Below, piece after piece: positions 22,278 through 30,486 of a stretch of 64,000 nucleotides of DNA. Below the pieces are notes generated by a model. That model worked only from the letters and a program-made list of their open reading frames with translations, ran no database searches and had not been told where the DNA came from. Numbering within the stretch: position 1 is the first letter of the stretch; each line of letters starts with the position of its first letter. This DNA comes from Polynucleobacter sp. Adler-ghost (GTDB lineage Bacteria > Pseudomonadota > Gammaproteobacteria > Burkholderiales > Burkholderiaceae): positions 592,586 through 656,585 of the forward strand of contig NZ_CP061320.1 in the NCBI RefSeq assembly GCF_018688495.1, in the 5' to 3' direction. The position numbers were made by a program, and so were the translations under genes.

Positions 22278-22291
22278 TTGATTTGCATCAA
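22278..22291 (+). promoter_or_regulatory. FNR/Anr box 2 upstream of ompW
   Basis: TTGATTTGCATCAA again matches all ten defined FNR positions, and flanking bases make an 18-bp palindrome (22275-22292 region). A weak -10, GAAAAT (22314-22319), would put the start near 22326 and this box at about -41.5, the class II activator position. That start is inferred. The 247-bp gap holds nothing else that I recognise. Confidence 0.8.
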
Positions 22292-22355
22292 ATCGATACC
22301 CTATCTTCAACCTGAAAATCGATTGATCGAATTGATAACAGATAAGGGGTAAATC

Positions 22356-22985
22356 ATGCGCATCAAAAATATAGTAGCTGCTATGGCAGCATTAGCTTCA
22401 TTGGCTCCAGTGGTCGCTCAAGCCCAATCCTCGAGCGAGAACCCATGGATGGTTCGTGTGCGAGCAACTTATTTAGATTGGACAAATGGCCAAACTGAGA
22501 CAGTTCAGTCCGCAAATTTAACGGCTCGTAAGCAGATGATCCCTGAGTTTGATGTCAGTTATTTCTTCACTAAAAATATTGCAGCGGAGTTGGTTCTAAC
22601 TTACCCACAAACAGTCACTATTAATGCGGGATCCAATAGTATTGGTACTGTTAAGGCCTTACCCCCATCATTGCTATTGCAGTACCATTTCACAGATTTT
22701 GGTGCGTTTAAACCTTACGTTGGTGCTGGTGCAAATTACACTATTTTTAGTAATCGTAATAATTTATGGCTTGGCGGCAATCAATACACTGTTGATAGCT
22801 CAAGCTTTGGAGCCGTTGGTCAGGTAGGCATGGATTACATGTTAGATAAGAACTGGGGATTAAATATGGATGTGAAGTACATCTCCATGAATACAAATGT
22901 GAGTAGTGTATCTACAGGTACTAGTGTTGGTAAGCTTAACTTGAGCCCATGGACGCCAGCAGTTGGCCTGACATATAAGTTCTAA
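22356..22985 (+). CDS. ompW: outer membrane protein OmpW family
   Basis: A 209-aa eight-stranded beta-barrel. The signal peptide is residues 1-24 (ending VAQAQ). WMVRVRATYLDW, IPEFDVSYFFTKNIAAELVL, LLLQYHFTDFGAFKPYVGAG and the final VGLTYKF (C-terminal Phe for BAM recognition) are family hallmarks. OmpW forms a narrow hydrophobic channel in the outer membrane. A ribosome site, AAGGGG, precedes the ATG. Two perfect FNR boxes upstream suggest oxygen control, as known for E. coli ompW. A strong terminator follows. Confidence 0.95.
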   Translation: MRIKNIVAAMAALASLAPVVAQAQSSSENPWMVRVRATYLDWTNGQTETVQSANLTARKQMIPEFDVSYFFTKNIAAELVLTYPQTVTINAGSNSIGTVKALPPSLLLQYHFTDFGAFKPYVGAGANYTIFSNRNNLWLGGNQYTVDSSSFGAVGQVGMDYMLDKNWGLNMDVKYISMNTNVSSVSTGTSVGKLNLSPWTPAVGLTYKF

Positions 22986-23021
22986 GTTAGTTTTTTAGTA
23001 ATGTACTTTGGTGTTAAAAGT

Positions 23022-23048
23022 AAAGACCCTGCATACAGGGTCTTTTTT
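23022..23048. terminator. bidirectional terminator between ompW and the P-loop kinase gene
   Basis: AAAGACCCT (23022-23030) pairs perfectly with AGGGTCTTT (23037-23045) around a six-base loop. T tracts follow on the plus strand and A tracts precede, so it can serve both converging genes. Confidence 0.9.
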
Positions 23049-23054
23049 ATTGTT

Positions 23055-23651
23055 TTAATTAATCAAGTGATCAATTAATTTCTTAAACTGAGTTTCATCA
23101 AAATGTAAGTTGTCGAAACGCTGTATTGCAGCATGCTCCGGTGGCTCTACTCTTCGCTTGGTGTACTCACTCCAGTGTTGTAGCTTGTATTCATCTCTCG
23201 GATCTGCGCGCCGCTCCATGCGGCTTTTAGCTTCACTCTCATCTAAATCAATCCAGGCAATTCTGATGCTCGATACGCTGGGCACACCAAGCTCTTCCGG
23301 CTTAAACATTCGACCACTTTGGATTTCACTAGAAAAGGGGCCCACTAGAATGACATTCACTCCGAGTTGCAGGTTTTCTTTGGCAATGGCAATGAGTCCC
23401 GCATACTCCCAATCCCTCAAGTTTTGGAGATAGAAAGGACTATCTCGATCATTGGGGTTATTGGTAGTGAGTTCCATGACATGGGCACTGTAGGCACCAT
23501 ACACCGTATCTTTATCTAAAAAGAAAAAGCTCTCTCCAGTCTTCTCAACAATGAGAGGCAGTGCTTTTTTAGCCAAAGTGGTTTTACCGGTACCCGCATG
23601 GCCGGCAAAGAGGATGAGTCGTGGTGCGCTAGGGCTGAGCTTGCAGGTCAT
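23055..23651 (-). CDS. P-loop kinase-like AAA family ATPase
   Basis: A 198-aa single-domain nucleotide-binding protein. Walker A GHAGTGKT is at 17-24, a second strand reads FFFLDKDTVYGAY (as in small-molecule kinases), VNVILVGPF follows, and DLDESEAKSRMERRADPRDE looks like a lid region. It resembles the gluconate-kinase, chloramphenicol-phosphotransferase and zeta-toxin type of kinase. The substrate is unknown, and no antitoxin-like partner lies next to it. An AAAGGTG ribosome site precedes the ATG. It converges on ompW and diverges from uup. Confidence 0.75.
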   Translation of the reverse strand: MTCKLSPSAPRLILFAGHAGTGKTTLAKKALPLIVEKTGESFFFLDKDTVYGAYSAHVMELTTNNPNDRDSPFYLQNLRDWEYAGLIAIAKENLQLGVNVILVGPFSSEIQSGRMFKPEELGVPSVSSIRIAWIDLDESEAKSRMERRADPRDEYKLQHWSEYTKRRVEPPEHAAIQRFDNLHFDETQFKKLIDHLIN

Positions 23652-23752
23652 TTACACCTTTATTTGGAGGTATTCCTGAAGTAAATTCTACTTCTCAATC
23701 CCATGTTTATTGGAAATATCACCACTTTGAGTGAAGTGACGATAATGTCGCC

Positions 23753-25684
23753 ATGGCTTTAATCGTACTCACTGATGCAAAACTGGCTTTTGGCCACGTT
23801 GACCTCCTCGCAAACACTGCTTTCTCCTTGGAATCCGGGGAGCGGGTTGGCTTAATTGGCCGTAATGGCACTGGCAAATCCTCTCTCTTGAAGATCTTAG
23901 CCGGCATAGAAAAAATGGATGATGGTTTGCTGCAATATCAGCAAGGTCTCCGCATTGCCTATGTTCCACAAGAGCCGATATTTGAAGCTGAGGAGACCGT
24001 CTTCGATGCCGTATCTAAGGGTGTGGCTCAAGCCAAAGCTCTACGTGAAGAGTATGAAGCTCTTAGCATAGGGGAGTGGGACGATGCTGCTCACCATCGC
24101 CTAGATGAAGTGCAGTCCCAATTGGAGGCCTTAAGCGGCTGGAATTGGGAGCAACGCGTTCATGAAACCTTGGATCGTCTTCACCTTGAGGCTGATCTCA
24201 AGATTAATACTTTATCGGGCGGCACCAAGAAGAGGGTTGCTCTTGCTCGTGCGCTGGTAGAAATGCCCGATGTGCTGCTATTGGATGAGCCTACCAACCA
24301 TTTGGATTTAGATTCCATTTCTTGGTTGGAAGATTTATTAAAAGAGTACAAGGGCTCTGTGATTTTGATTACCCATGATCGCGCGTTCTTGGATAACGTC
24401 TGCACGCAAATTGTGGAGCTCGATCGCGGTATCTTGCGTACATATCCAGGTAATTTCTCGGCCTATGAGGTATTAAAAGATCAAGAAATGAACTCAGAGT
24501 CTTTGGCTAATGCACGTGCAGATAAGTTGCTCGCCCAAGAAGAGGTCTGGATTCGTAAAGGAGTTGAGGCTAGGCGTACTCGCAGCGTTGCTCGTATAGC
24601 CCGTCTAGAGGCTCTGCGGACAACTCGCTCACAAAGACGTGATGCTGTTGGGCAAGTCAAACTTGCAGTCTCAGCAGGAGACAGAAGTGGCAAGATTGTT
24701 GCTGATCTGCAAAATGTTTCTAAGTCATACGAGCGCCCGATTGTGAAGGATTTCACGGCAACGATTTTGCGTGGCGATAAAGTAGGGCTGCTTGGTCCTA
24801 ACGGCGCTGGCAAGACTACGCTACTTAAATTGATTCTCGGAACAATTGCGCCAGACTCTGGCACAGCAACCATGGGTACTCGTATCGAGGTGGCCTATTT
24901 TGATCAAATGCGTGAAGGTCTCGATCTCAATGCTTCTCTTGAGGATTACATCAGCCCAGGTAGCGAGTGGATCGAAATCAATGGCAATAAGAAACACGTG
25001 AAGAGTTATCTGAGCGATTTCTTATTTGCGCCGGAGCGTACTAATTCGCCGGTAAGTACTTTGTCTGGTGGCGAGCGCAACCGCTTATTGTTGGCCCGTT
25101 TATTTGCGCGTCCTGCAAACGTCTTGGTTTTGGATGAGCCAACCAATGACTTAGATATTGATACCCTAGACTTGCTTGAGCAATTACTTCAAGACTATAA
25201 GGGCACGGTATTCTTAGTCAGCCATGACCGCTACTTCTTAGATAACGTAGTGACCAGCATCATTGCAAATGAAGGCGATGGATTTTGGCGCGAGTATGAA
25301 GGTGGTTACGAGGACTGGAAAATTCAGAAGGCGCGCTCAGATAAGATTCGTGCGGCCAATGGTGGCCTTAAGGCTGCTGAGAAATCGGAACCCAAGCCAG
25401 AGGCAAAACCAGAAGCAAAAGCTGATTCAAAACCCGCTGCTGCAAAAACTGGGGTGAGCAAGCTTAATGGTAAAGAGCGGCAGGAATTAGAGGCCTTGCC
25501 TTTGCAGATCGAAACTCTAGAGACAGAGCAGGCTGATATTGGGATCGCTATGAGTAGTCCGGATCTTTACAAGAATGAGCCTGAATTAGCGGCGAGCATG
25601 CAAGCGCGCTTATCAGAAATCACTGCCGATCTAGATATCAAACTACAGCGCTGGGAGCTGCTCTTAAGTCGCTCAGAATCTTAA
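23753..25684 (+). CDS. uup: ABC-F family ATPase Uup
   Basis: A 643-aa soluble protein with two ABC domains: Walker A motifs GRNGTGKS (36-43) and GPNGAGKT (348-355), signatures LSGGTKKRVALARAL and LSGGERNRLLLARLF, and a positively charged linker (RTRSVARIARLEALRTTR) between them. The C-terminus (about 540-643) is Lys/Glu/Ala-rich and then coiled-coil, the Uup hallmark. Uup binds ribosomes and branched DNA and affects transposon excision and translation. GATAAT six bases before the ATG and no SD suggest a leaderless message. Confidence 0.93.
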   Translation: MALIVLTDAKLAFGHVDLLANTAFSLESGERVGLIGRNGTGKSSLLKILAGIEKMDDGLLQYQQGLRIAYVPQEPIFEAEETVFDAVSKGVAQAKALREEYEALSIGEWDDAAHHRLDEVQSQLEALSGWNWEQRVHETLDRLHLEADLKINTLSGGTKKRVALARALVEMPDVLLLDEPTNHLDLDSISWLEDLLKEYKGSVILITHDRAFLDNVCTQIVELDRGILRTYPGNFSAYEVLKDQEMNSESLANARADKLLAQEEVWIRKGVEARRTRSVARIARLEALRTTRSQRRDAVGQVKLAVSAGDRSGKIVADLQNVSKSYERPIVKDFTATILRGDKVGLLGPNGAGKTTLLKLILGTIAPDSGTATMGTRIEVAYFDQMREGLDLNASLEDYISPGSEWIEINGNKKHVKSYLSDFLFAPERTNSPVSTLSGGERNRLLLARLFARPANVLVLDEPTNDLDIDTLDLLEQLLQDYKGTVFLVSHDRYFLDNVVTSIIANEGDGFWREYEGGYEDWKIQKARSDKIRAANGGLKAAEKSEPKPEAKPEAKADSKPAAAKTGVSKLNGKERQELEALPLQIETLETEQADIGIAMSSPDLYKNEPELAASMQARLSEITADLDIKLQRWELLLSRSES

Positions 25685-25719
25685 TGTAATTGAAGTCCCA
25701 ACACTCAATACAGTATGGG

Positions 25720-26391
25720 TTATGACTTGCCCAGCACCATAGTTAAAAATCTCGAGATATCTACCAGTTCATCCGGATGAAGGGAGTGTTCCATTGGGTA
25801 GGTATTCCAGTCCACCTGATAGTCTAATTTTTCTAGAGTATCGACTGAAGCTTCTGCACGCTCTAGAGTGATTACCGCATCCCAAGTGCCATGCGCCATA
25901 AATACAGGGGTCTTGCCATTGGCCTCACTTCTCTCTTGTGCCAGTGAATTTGCTAGAGGCAAATAGCCTGACAGCGCCATGATGCCCGCCAATCTATGTG
26001 GAAAACGTAGCCCTACCTGTAGAGACATAGCGCAGCCCTGCGAGAATCCGGCTAAAACAATTTTTTCATAGGCAATACCACGACTTGCTTCACGTTCAAT
26101 TAACTCTGATATCGCTGTCGCCGATTTGTGAATGCCAGCAATATCTTCGCGGTCGTTGATAGTTCTTCCGGTAATGTCATACCAGGCTGGCATCACGTAA
26201 CCACCATTGACTGTGACGGCCATGGAAGGTGCGCTCGGAAAAATAAACCGAATAGCAGGGCACTCGGAAAGATTCAATTGGGGAATGATGGGTACAAAGT
26301 CATTGCCATCAGCCCCTAGTCCGTGAAGCCAAATGACAGCAGCACTTGGATTGGGAGCGGTTTCAATTTCAATGCAGGGTAATGCGACCAT
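25720..26391 (-). CDS. alpha/beta hydrolase, carboxylesterase/phospholipase family
   Basis: A 223-aa enzyme of the EstB/acyl-protein-thioesterase type. WLHGLGADGNDFVPIIPQL provides the oxyanion region, the nucleophile elbow is GFSQG with Ser117, and FMAHGTWDAVI and MEHSLHPDEL carry the Asp and His of the triad. It is a cytoplasmic esterase of broad specificity. It converges on uup; cbpA-cbpM lie upstream on the same strand, with the ATG 36 bp after the cbpM stop, so readthrough is possible. Confidence 0.9.
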   Translation of the reverse strand: MVALPCIEIETAPNPSAAVIWLHGLGADGNDFVPIIPQLNLSECPAIRFIFPSAPSMAVTVNGGYVMPAWYDITGRTINDREDIAGIHKSATAISELIEREASRGIAYEKIVLAGFSQGCAMSLQVGLRFPHRLAGIMALSGYLPLANSLAQERSEANGKTPVFMAHGTWDAVITLERAEASVDTLEKLDYQVDWNTYPMEHSLHPDELVDISRFLTMVLGKS

Positions 26392-26427
26392 TTATTTTTT
26401 TATCCTAAATTGCAAAGTACTTCGTTA

Positions 26428-26772
26428 CTAAGTCTCCAAGAGACTTAAGCTATTTTTTTCGCGAACTAGTTGATTGCGAAGGCGACTGATTTCATCCAAA
26501 AGATCTAGCGCTAGCGCAACTCCAGGTGTATTAAGCTCTAGATCATGAGTCAGGTGAGCGGCAGTCTTTGCACGCTTGAGAGACTCTCCACTAAAGCGCC
26601 AGTCCTCTGGAGATGAGCCTATGGGACTGAGAACACCTTCGGATACCCAGGACATGATGAGATCCTCTGGCGCACGTGTTGCTTGTGAAATTTCCACAAT
26701 ACTCATGTGCACCTCTTCCTCAACTACGCTGCCTGTAATCCAGGTGATTTGTGTTTGTGTCATATTCATCAT
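26428..26772 (-). CDS. cbpM: chaperone modulator CbpM
   Basis: A 114-aa MerR-like helix-turn-helix protein (EEEVHMSIVEISQATRAP, SWVSEGVLSPIG) with a helical C-terminus (LDEISRLRNQLVREKNSL). CbpM binds the J-domain of CbpA and blocks its work with DnaK. The ATGA overlap with the end of cbpA (26769-26772) and the conserved pairing make the identification firm. A perfect 7-bp inverted repeat occurs inside the last codons, without a U tract. Confidence 0.87.
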   Translation of the reverse strand: MMNMTQTQITWITGSVVEEEVHMSIVEISQATRAPEDLIMSWVSEGVLSPIGSSPEDWRFSGESLKRAKTAAHLTHDLELNTPGVALALDLLDEISRLRNQLVREKNSLSLLET

Positions 26773-27749
26773 CCCTGCAAATGGTTTCTGGGCTTGAAAT
26801 CAAAAGCTTTCTCCAGTGCTTGATAGGCTTCTTTTTGTGCATCTGTTTCGGCGCTGGGTAAAACAATATTTGGTACTACGTATAGATCGCCTGCCTCTTT
26901 GCTGGGGATGCCCTTCTCTTTGAGTCGCATCTTGCGGCCAGCCACTGTGCCCGCCGGAATCTTTAGTTCTAAGGTTGAGCCTGCAGGGGTTGGAATATTG
27001 ACAGTAGTACCAAGCGCCGCTTCCCATGGAGCGAGCGGTAAATCAAGATAAACGTCTTTGCCATCTACGCGATAAATGGGATTAGGATGGAAATCAATCT
27101 CAAGATACAGATCACCTGCACCACCAGAGCCCATACCCGGACCGCCCTGACCAGCTAAGCGTAGATTTTGTCCGGCCTTAATACCCTTCGGAATACTGAC
27201 ATCGAGCTTACGTTCTTGGGTGCTGACATGGCCGTTAGCATCTTGCGTAGGCATATGTAGGGCGATAGTTCGTTTTGCACCGTGATAAGCATCCGCAAGA
27301 TCAATCAAGATCTTGGCATGATGATCTTGACCTTTCAAGTTCATGCCTTGGCGGGGGTTACCACCTCGTCCACCTTGAGTTTGACGCCCTCTACCAAAGA
27401 GAGATTCAAAGAATTCGCTTTGATCACCTTCGTAGCCACCACCAAATCCACCATGCCCAGTGCCGAAGTTGCCGTCAGAATATTCAAATCCCTCGTTCCA
27501 GTTTGGTGGAGGCGTGAAGTCTTGACCATTCTTCCAGTTAGCGCCCATACGATCGTAGGCGGCGCGCTTTTCAGTATCTTTGAGAACGGAGTAGGCTTCG
27601 CCAACTTCCTTAAATTGAGCCTCTGCCCCAGCTTCTTTATTTACATCCGGGTGATATTTGCGCGCCAACTTTCGGTAAGCCGCTTTAATTTCTGCTTCAG
27701 TGGCGCCACGCGCTACACCGAGTGTTTCATAGTAGTCCCTGAATTTCAT
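26769..27749 (-). CDS. cbpA: DnaJ-type co-chaperone, CbpA-like
   Basis: A 326-aa class II J-protein. The J-domain is at residues 1-70 with HPD at 33-35. A Gly/Phe-rich linker (GYEGDQSEFFESLFGRGRQ) follows, then two C-terminal substrate-binding barrels (KLDVSIPKGIKAGQNLRLAG, GDLYLEIDF). There is no zinc-finger region, which separates it from DnaJ proper. In E. coli CbpA also binds DNA. Translational coupling to cbpM supports the name. Confidence 0.92.
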   Translation of the reverse strand: MKFRDYYETLGVARGATEAEIKAAYRKLARKYHPDVNKEAGAEAQFKEVGEAYSVLKDTEKRAAYDRMGANWKNGQDFTPPPNWNEGFEYSDGNFGTGHGGFGGGYEGDQSEFFESLFGRGRQTQGGRGGNPRQGMNLKGQDHHAKILIDLADAYHGAKRTIALHMPTQDANGHVSTQERKLDVSIPKGIKAGQNLRLAGQGGPGMGSGGAGDLYLEIDFHPNPIYRVDGKDVYLDLPLAPWEAALGTTVNIPTPAGSTLELKIPAGTVAGRKMRLKEKGIPSKEAGDLYVVPNIVLPSAETDAQKEAYQALEKAFDFKPRNHLQG

Positions 27750-27829
27750 AAGCCTAATGAATTCCTGATTAATTCAATAGTATTAATTCTACAGTCCCCA
27801 GCACTGATTATTGGCTTCTTTTGAGCAAA

Positions 27830-27854
27830 GAAAAAGCGGGCCAGAAGCCCGCTT
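27830..27854 (-). terminator. intrinsic terminator downstream of the UxaA-type gene
   Basis: AAGCGGGC (27834-27841) pairs with GCCCGCTT (27847-27854) around a five-base loop. Reading the minus strand, the stem runs into TTTTT, about 28 bp after the dehydratase stop. Confidence 0.85.
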
Positions 27855-27881
27855 ATCGCAAATGTCAGGTGCAGTCTTTGA

Positions 27882-29429
27882 TTAGCTCATGACGCCAACT
27901 TGCCAGGGCACGAATTCATAATCACCTAAGCCTAATAATTCGCTTTTTGAAGGCTCTCCAGAGGCTGTCCTGAGGAAGAGTTCAAAAATGCGTTGCCCCA
28001 TCTCTTGAACGGAAACCGTGCCATCTAAAATCTCTCCGCAATTGATGTCCATGTCTTCAGTTAGCCTTTGATACATGGGTGTATTGGTAGCCAGCTTAAT
28101 ACATGGCGCTGGTTTAGAGCCAAACATGGAGCCGCGTCCCGTGGTGAAGGCAATCAAGTTTGCTCCACCAGCAATCTGACCAGTTGCTGAGACAGGATCA
28201 AAACCAGGCGTATCCATAAAGACAAAACCTTTGGCTGTGACTGGCTCCGCATATCGATAGACCTCCATCAGTGGTCCGGTACCGCCCTTCATAGAAGAGC
28301 CGAGCGACTTTTCAAAGATGTTGGCAAGACCGCCAATTTGATTACCGGGACTCACTTGCCCATTGATCTGTACATCGCGACCAACGGAATACTCATCTTT
28401 CCACCAACGAATTCGTTGAATCAGTTTTTCACCAATGGCTTTGCTTGCTGCACGACGGGTGAGGGTATGCTCAACTCCATAAATTTCCGGCGTTTCAGAA
28501 AGAATACCTGTGCCACCATGGCGCGACAAGATATCAATTGCGGCACCTAAGGCGGGGTTTGCGGTAATGGAAGAGAATCCATCCGATCCACCGCACTGCA
28601 GACCAACGCATAAATGGCTTGCAGAGACAGTTTGACGCTTTACATTATTGGCTTCTGGCAGAAGCGCTTTGACGGCTTCTATTCCTGCTTCAATAGTTTT
28701 GCGTGTGCCCCCAGTCTCTTGCATGATGAAAGTATGCAAAGTAGAGTTTTCTTGCAATGCTTCTTGCTCCATCAAGCCTTTTAGTTGATTGCGCTCGCAA
28801 CCTAAGCCAATAATGAGGGCTGCAGCTAGGTTAGGGTGTTGCGCGTAACCTGCCATCGTTCTGCGTAGCAATTGCATTGGCTCCCCACTCATCTCCATAC
28901 CGCAACCAATGCCGTGACTAAAGGCAACTACACCATCGATATTGGGATAGTCTTTCAACCTCTCGGGCGTGAACCAGTCAGCAATTTTATTGACCACCGT
29001 TGCAGAGCAATTGACGGTGGATAGAATGCCAATGAAATTACGCGTACCTACTTTTCCATTAGCGCGCACATAACCTTCAAATGTTGCACGCTCAGATTCT
29101 GGAAGGAGGGTAGTGGGCTTGTATTCACTGGCATAAGCATAGTCACGATCAAATTCACGAAACTCGGTGTTATGACTATGGACCATCGTGCCAGCTTCAA
29201 TATCGGTATTGGCGAAGCCCACGGTGACGTTGTATTTCAGGATAGGCTCACCCTGCAGAATTTTCTTTGCAGCAATTTTGTAGCCTGCAGGCACTTGGCT
29301 GCGACTCGTAAAATTCTCACTAGGAACCTGTTCGCCAATAGCGACATCAACTCGTGCAACAACAATGTTGTCATTTGGATGCAGGCGAATTATTGCGCCA
29401 GCTAATTTTTTTTCAGATGTTTCAATCAT
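27882..29429 (-). CDS. UxaA family hydrolyase (altronate/galactarate dehydratase type)
   Basis: A 515-aa protein with an N-terminal SAF domain (about 10-90; NDNIVVARVDVAIGEQVP) and the large GD_AH domain (GYVRANGKVGTRNFIGILST, SHGIGCGM, LGCERNQ, CGGSDGFSSITANPALG, ending LGLGDYEFVPWQ). These iron-dependent enzymes remove water from aldonates or aldarates to 2-keto-3-deoxy acids; the (2R)-sulfolactate lyase is a relative. ATG 29429 is preferred over an upstream in-frame start that would run into the TctC gene. It is cotranscribed with the Bug receptor 28 bp upstream. The substrate is not readable. Confidence 0.85.
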   Translation of the reverse strand: MIETSEKKLAGAIIRLHPNDNIVVARVDVAIGEQVPSENFTSRSQVPAGYKIAAKKILQGEPILKYNVTVGFANTDIEAGTMVHSHNTEFREFDRDYAYASEYKPTTLLPESERATFEGYVRANGKVGTRNFIGILSTVNCSATVVNKIADWFTPERLKDYPNIDGVVAFSHGIGCGMEMSGEPMQLLRRTMAGYAQHPNLAAALIIGLGCERNQLKGLMEQEALQENSTLHTFIMQETGGTRKTIEAGIEAVKALLPEANNVKRQTVSASHLCVGLQCGGSDGFSSITANPALGAAIDILSRHGGTGILSETPEIYGVEHTLTRRAASKAIGEKLIQRIRWWKDEYSVGRDVQINGQVSPGNQIGGLANIFEKSLGSSMKGGTGPLMEVYRYAEPVTAKGFVFMDTPGFDPVSATGQIAGGANLIAFTTGRGSMFGSKPAPCIKLATNTPMYQRLTEDMDINCGEILDGTVSVQEMGQRIFELFLRTASGEPSKSELLGLGDYEFVPWQVGVMS

Positions 29430-29457
29430 GAGTAACTTTCGATTCGTATATTTTGAA

Positions 29458-30420
29458 TTATTCTGCAGTAACACCTGATTTTTTGACAATCGGCGCCCAC
29501 TTGGCAACTTCAGATTTAATGTAGTCACCAAGTTGGCCTGGGGTGCTTGTGACAACATCAAATCCTCTTGAGTTCAACTGGGATTTAATTTCAGGGTTGT
29601 TGAGTACATTGGCTAATTGAGCATTTAATTTTTCCACAATTGCCTTTGGTGTGCTGGCGGGCGCAACAATGGCATAAACCAGTTCAACGTCAAATTTAGG
29701 GAGGGTCTCGGATATGGCTGGAATCTCTGGGGCATTTGGAGACCGTTTTAAGCTAGTGACACCTAAGCCAGTCAGCTTTCCAGATTTGACATAAGGCAGA
29801 GCCGCTGGAGTGCCAACAATAGCTGTTTGAATCTGTCCGCCCAGCACATCCGTTAATGCGGGAGCCGCCCCTTTGTATGGTACGTGGAGGATATTGGTTC
29901 CTGCCTGAGTATTAAATAATTCGCCCGCTAAATGGAGTGGTGTGGCTGCACCCGAAGAACCAAAGCTGACTTTGCCAGGATTGGCTTTATCAAACGCTAT
30001 CAATTCTGCAACAGTTTTTACAGGGACACCAGGGTTGGCCACCAACATCAACGAAGAGGAAGCAACTAGTGAGACCGGGGCAAAATCTTTTACAACGTTG
30101 TAATTGAGTTTTTTATACAAGGTTTCATTAATAGCTTGGGTGCCCACTAGCATCAGGAAGAGTGTGTAACCATCGCCTTTGGAGTTGACTACATATTCCG
30201 CGGCTAAATTGGCACCTGCACCTGGTTTGTTTTCAATGATGATTGGCTGACCCAAGTTTTCACCCAGTTTTGGAGAAAATCCACGGGCGAGAACATCTGA
30301 TGGTCCACCAGCTGCAAATGGGATAACTAGCTTGATCGGTTGGTTTGGGTATCCTTGTGCATTCGCTAGCGATGGCAGAGTGATTCCTAGAGCCAGTAGG
30401 GTAAAGATAATCTTTCTCAT
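29458..30420 (-). CDS. Bug/TctC family periplasmic solute-binding receptor
   Basis: A 320-aa secreted binding protein. The signal peptide is residues 1-21 (ending SLANAQ), followed by YPNQPIKLVIPFAAGGPSDVLAR and VIENKPGAGA-type loops that are the Bug hallmark. FGSSGAATPLHLAGELF and VPYKGAAPALTDVLGGQI follow. Bug proteins bind carboxylates and normally feed TctAB transporters; no tctA or tctB is in this window. It leads an operon with the UxaA-type dehydratase, so the ligand may be that enzyme's substrate. Confidence 0.92.
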   Translation of the reverse strand: MRKIIFTLLALGITLPSLANAQGYPNQPIKLVIPFAAGGPSDVLARGFSPKLGENLGQPIIIENKPGAGANLAAEYVVNSKGDGYTLFLMLVGTQAINETLYKKLNYNVVKDFAPVSLVASSSLMLVANPGVPVKTVAELIAFDKANPGKVSFGSSGAATPLHLAGELFNTQAGTNILHVPYKGAAPALTDVLGGQIQTAIVGTPAALPYVKSGKLTGLGVTSLKRSPNAPEIPAISETLPKFDVELVYAIVAPASTPKAIVEKLNAQLANVLNNPEIKSQLNSRGFDVVTSTPGQLGDYIKSEVAKWAPIVKKSGVTAE

Positions 30421-30486
30421 GTATTGTTCTCCTAGATATTATTTTTAAAATAAAAACTGTTTTGTAAAAGCTGATGAAGCAAAAAA

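Noticed and set aside
26431..26447. Perfect 7-bp inverted repeat AAGTCTC/GAGACTT at the end of cbpM as a terminator
   Set aside because: It lies inside the last codons and has no U tract downstream on the transcribed strand.
27282..27824. A 180-codon plus-strand frame opposite cbpA
   Set aside because: cbpA is unmistakable on the other strand; the frame has no ribosome site or recognisable domain.
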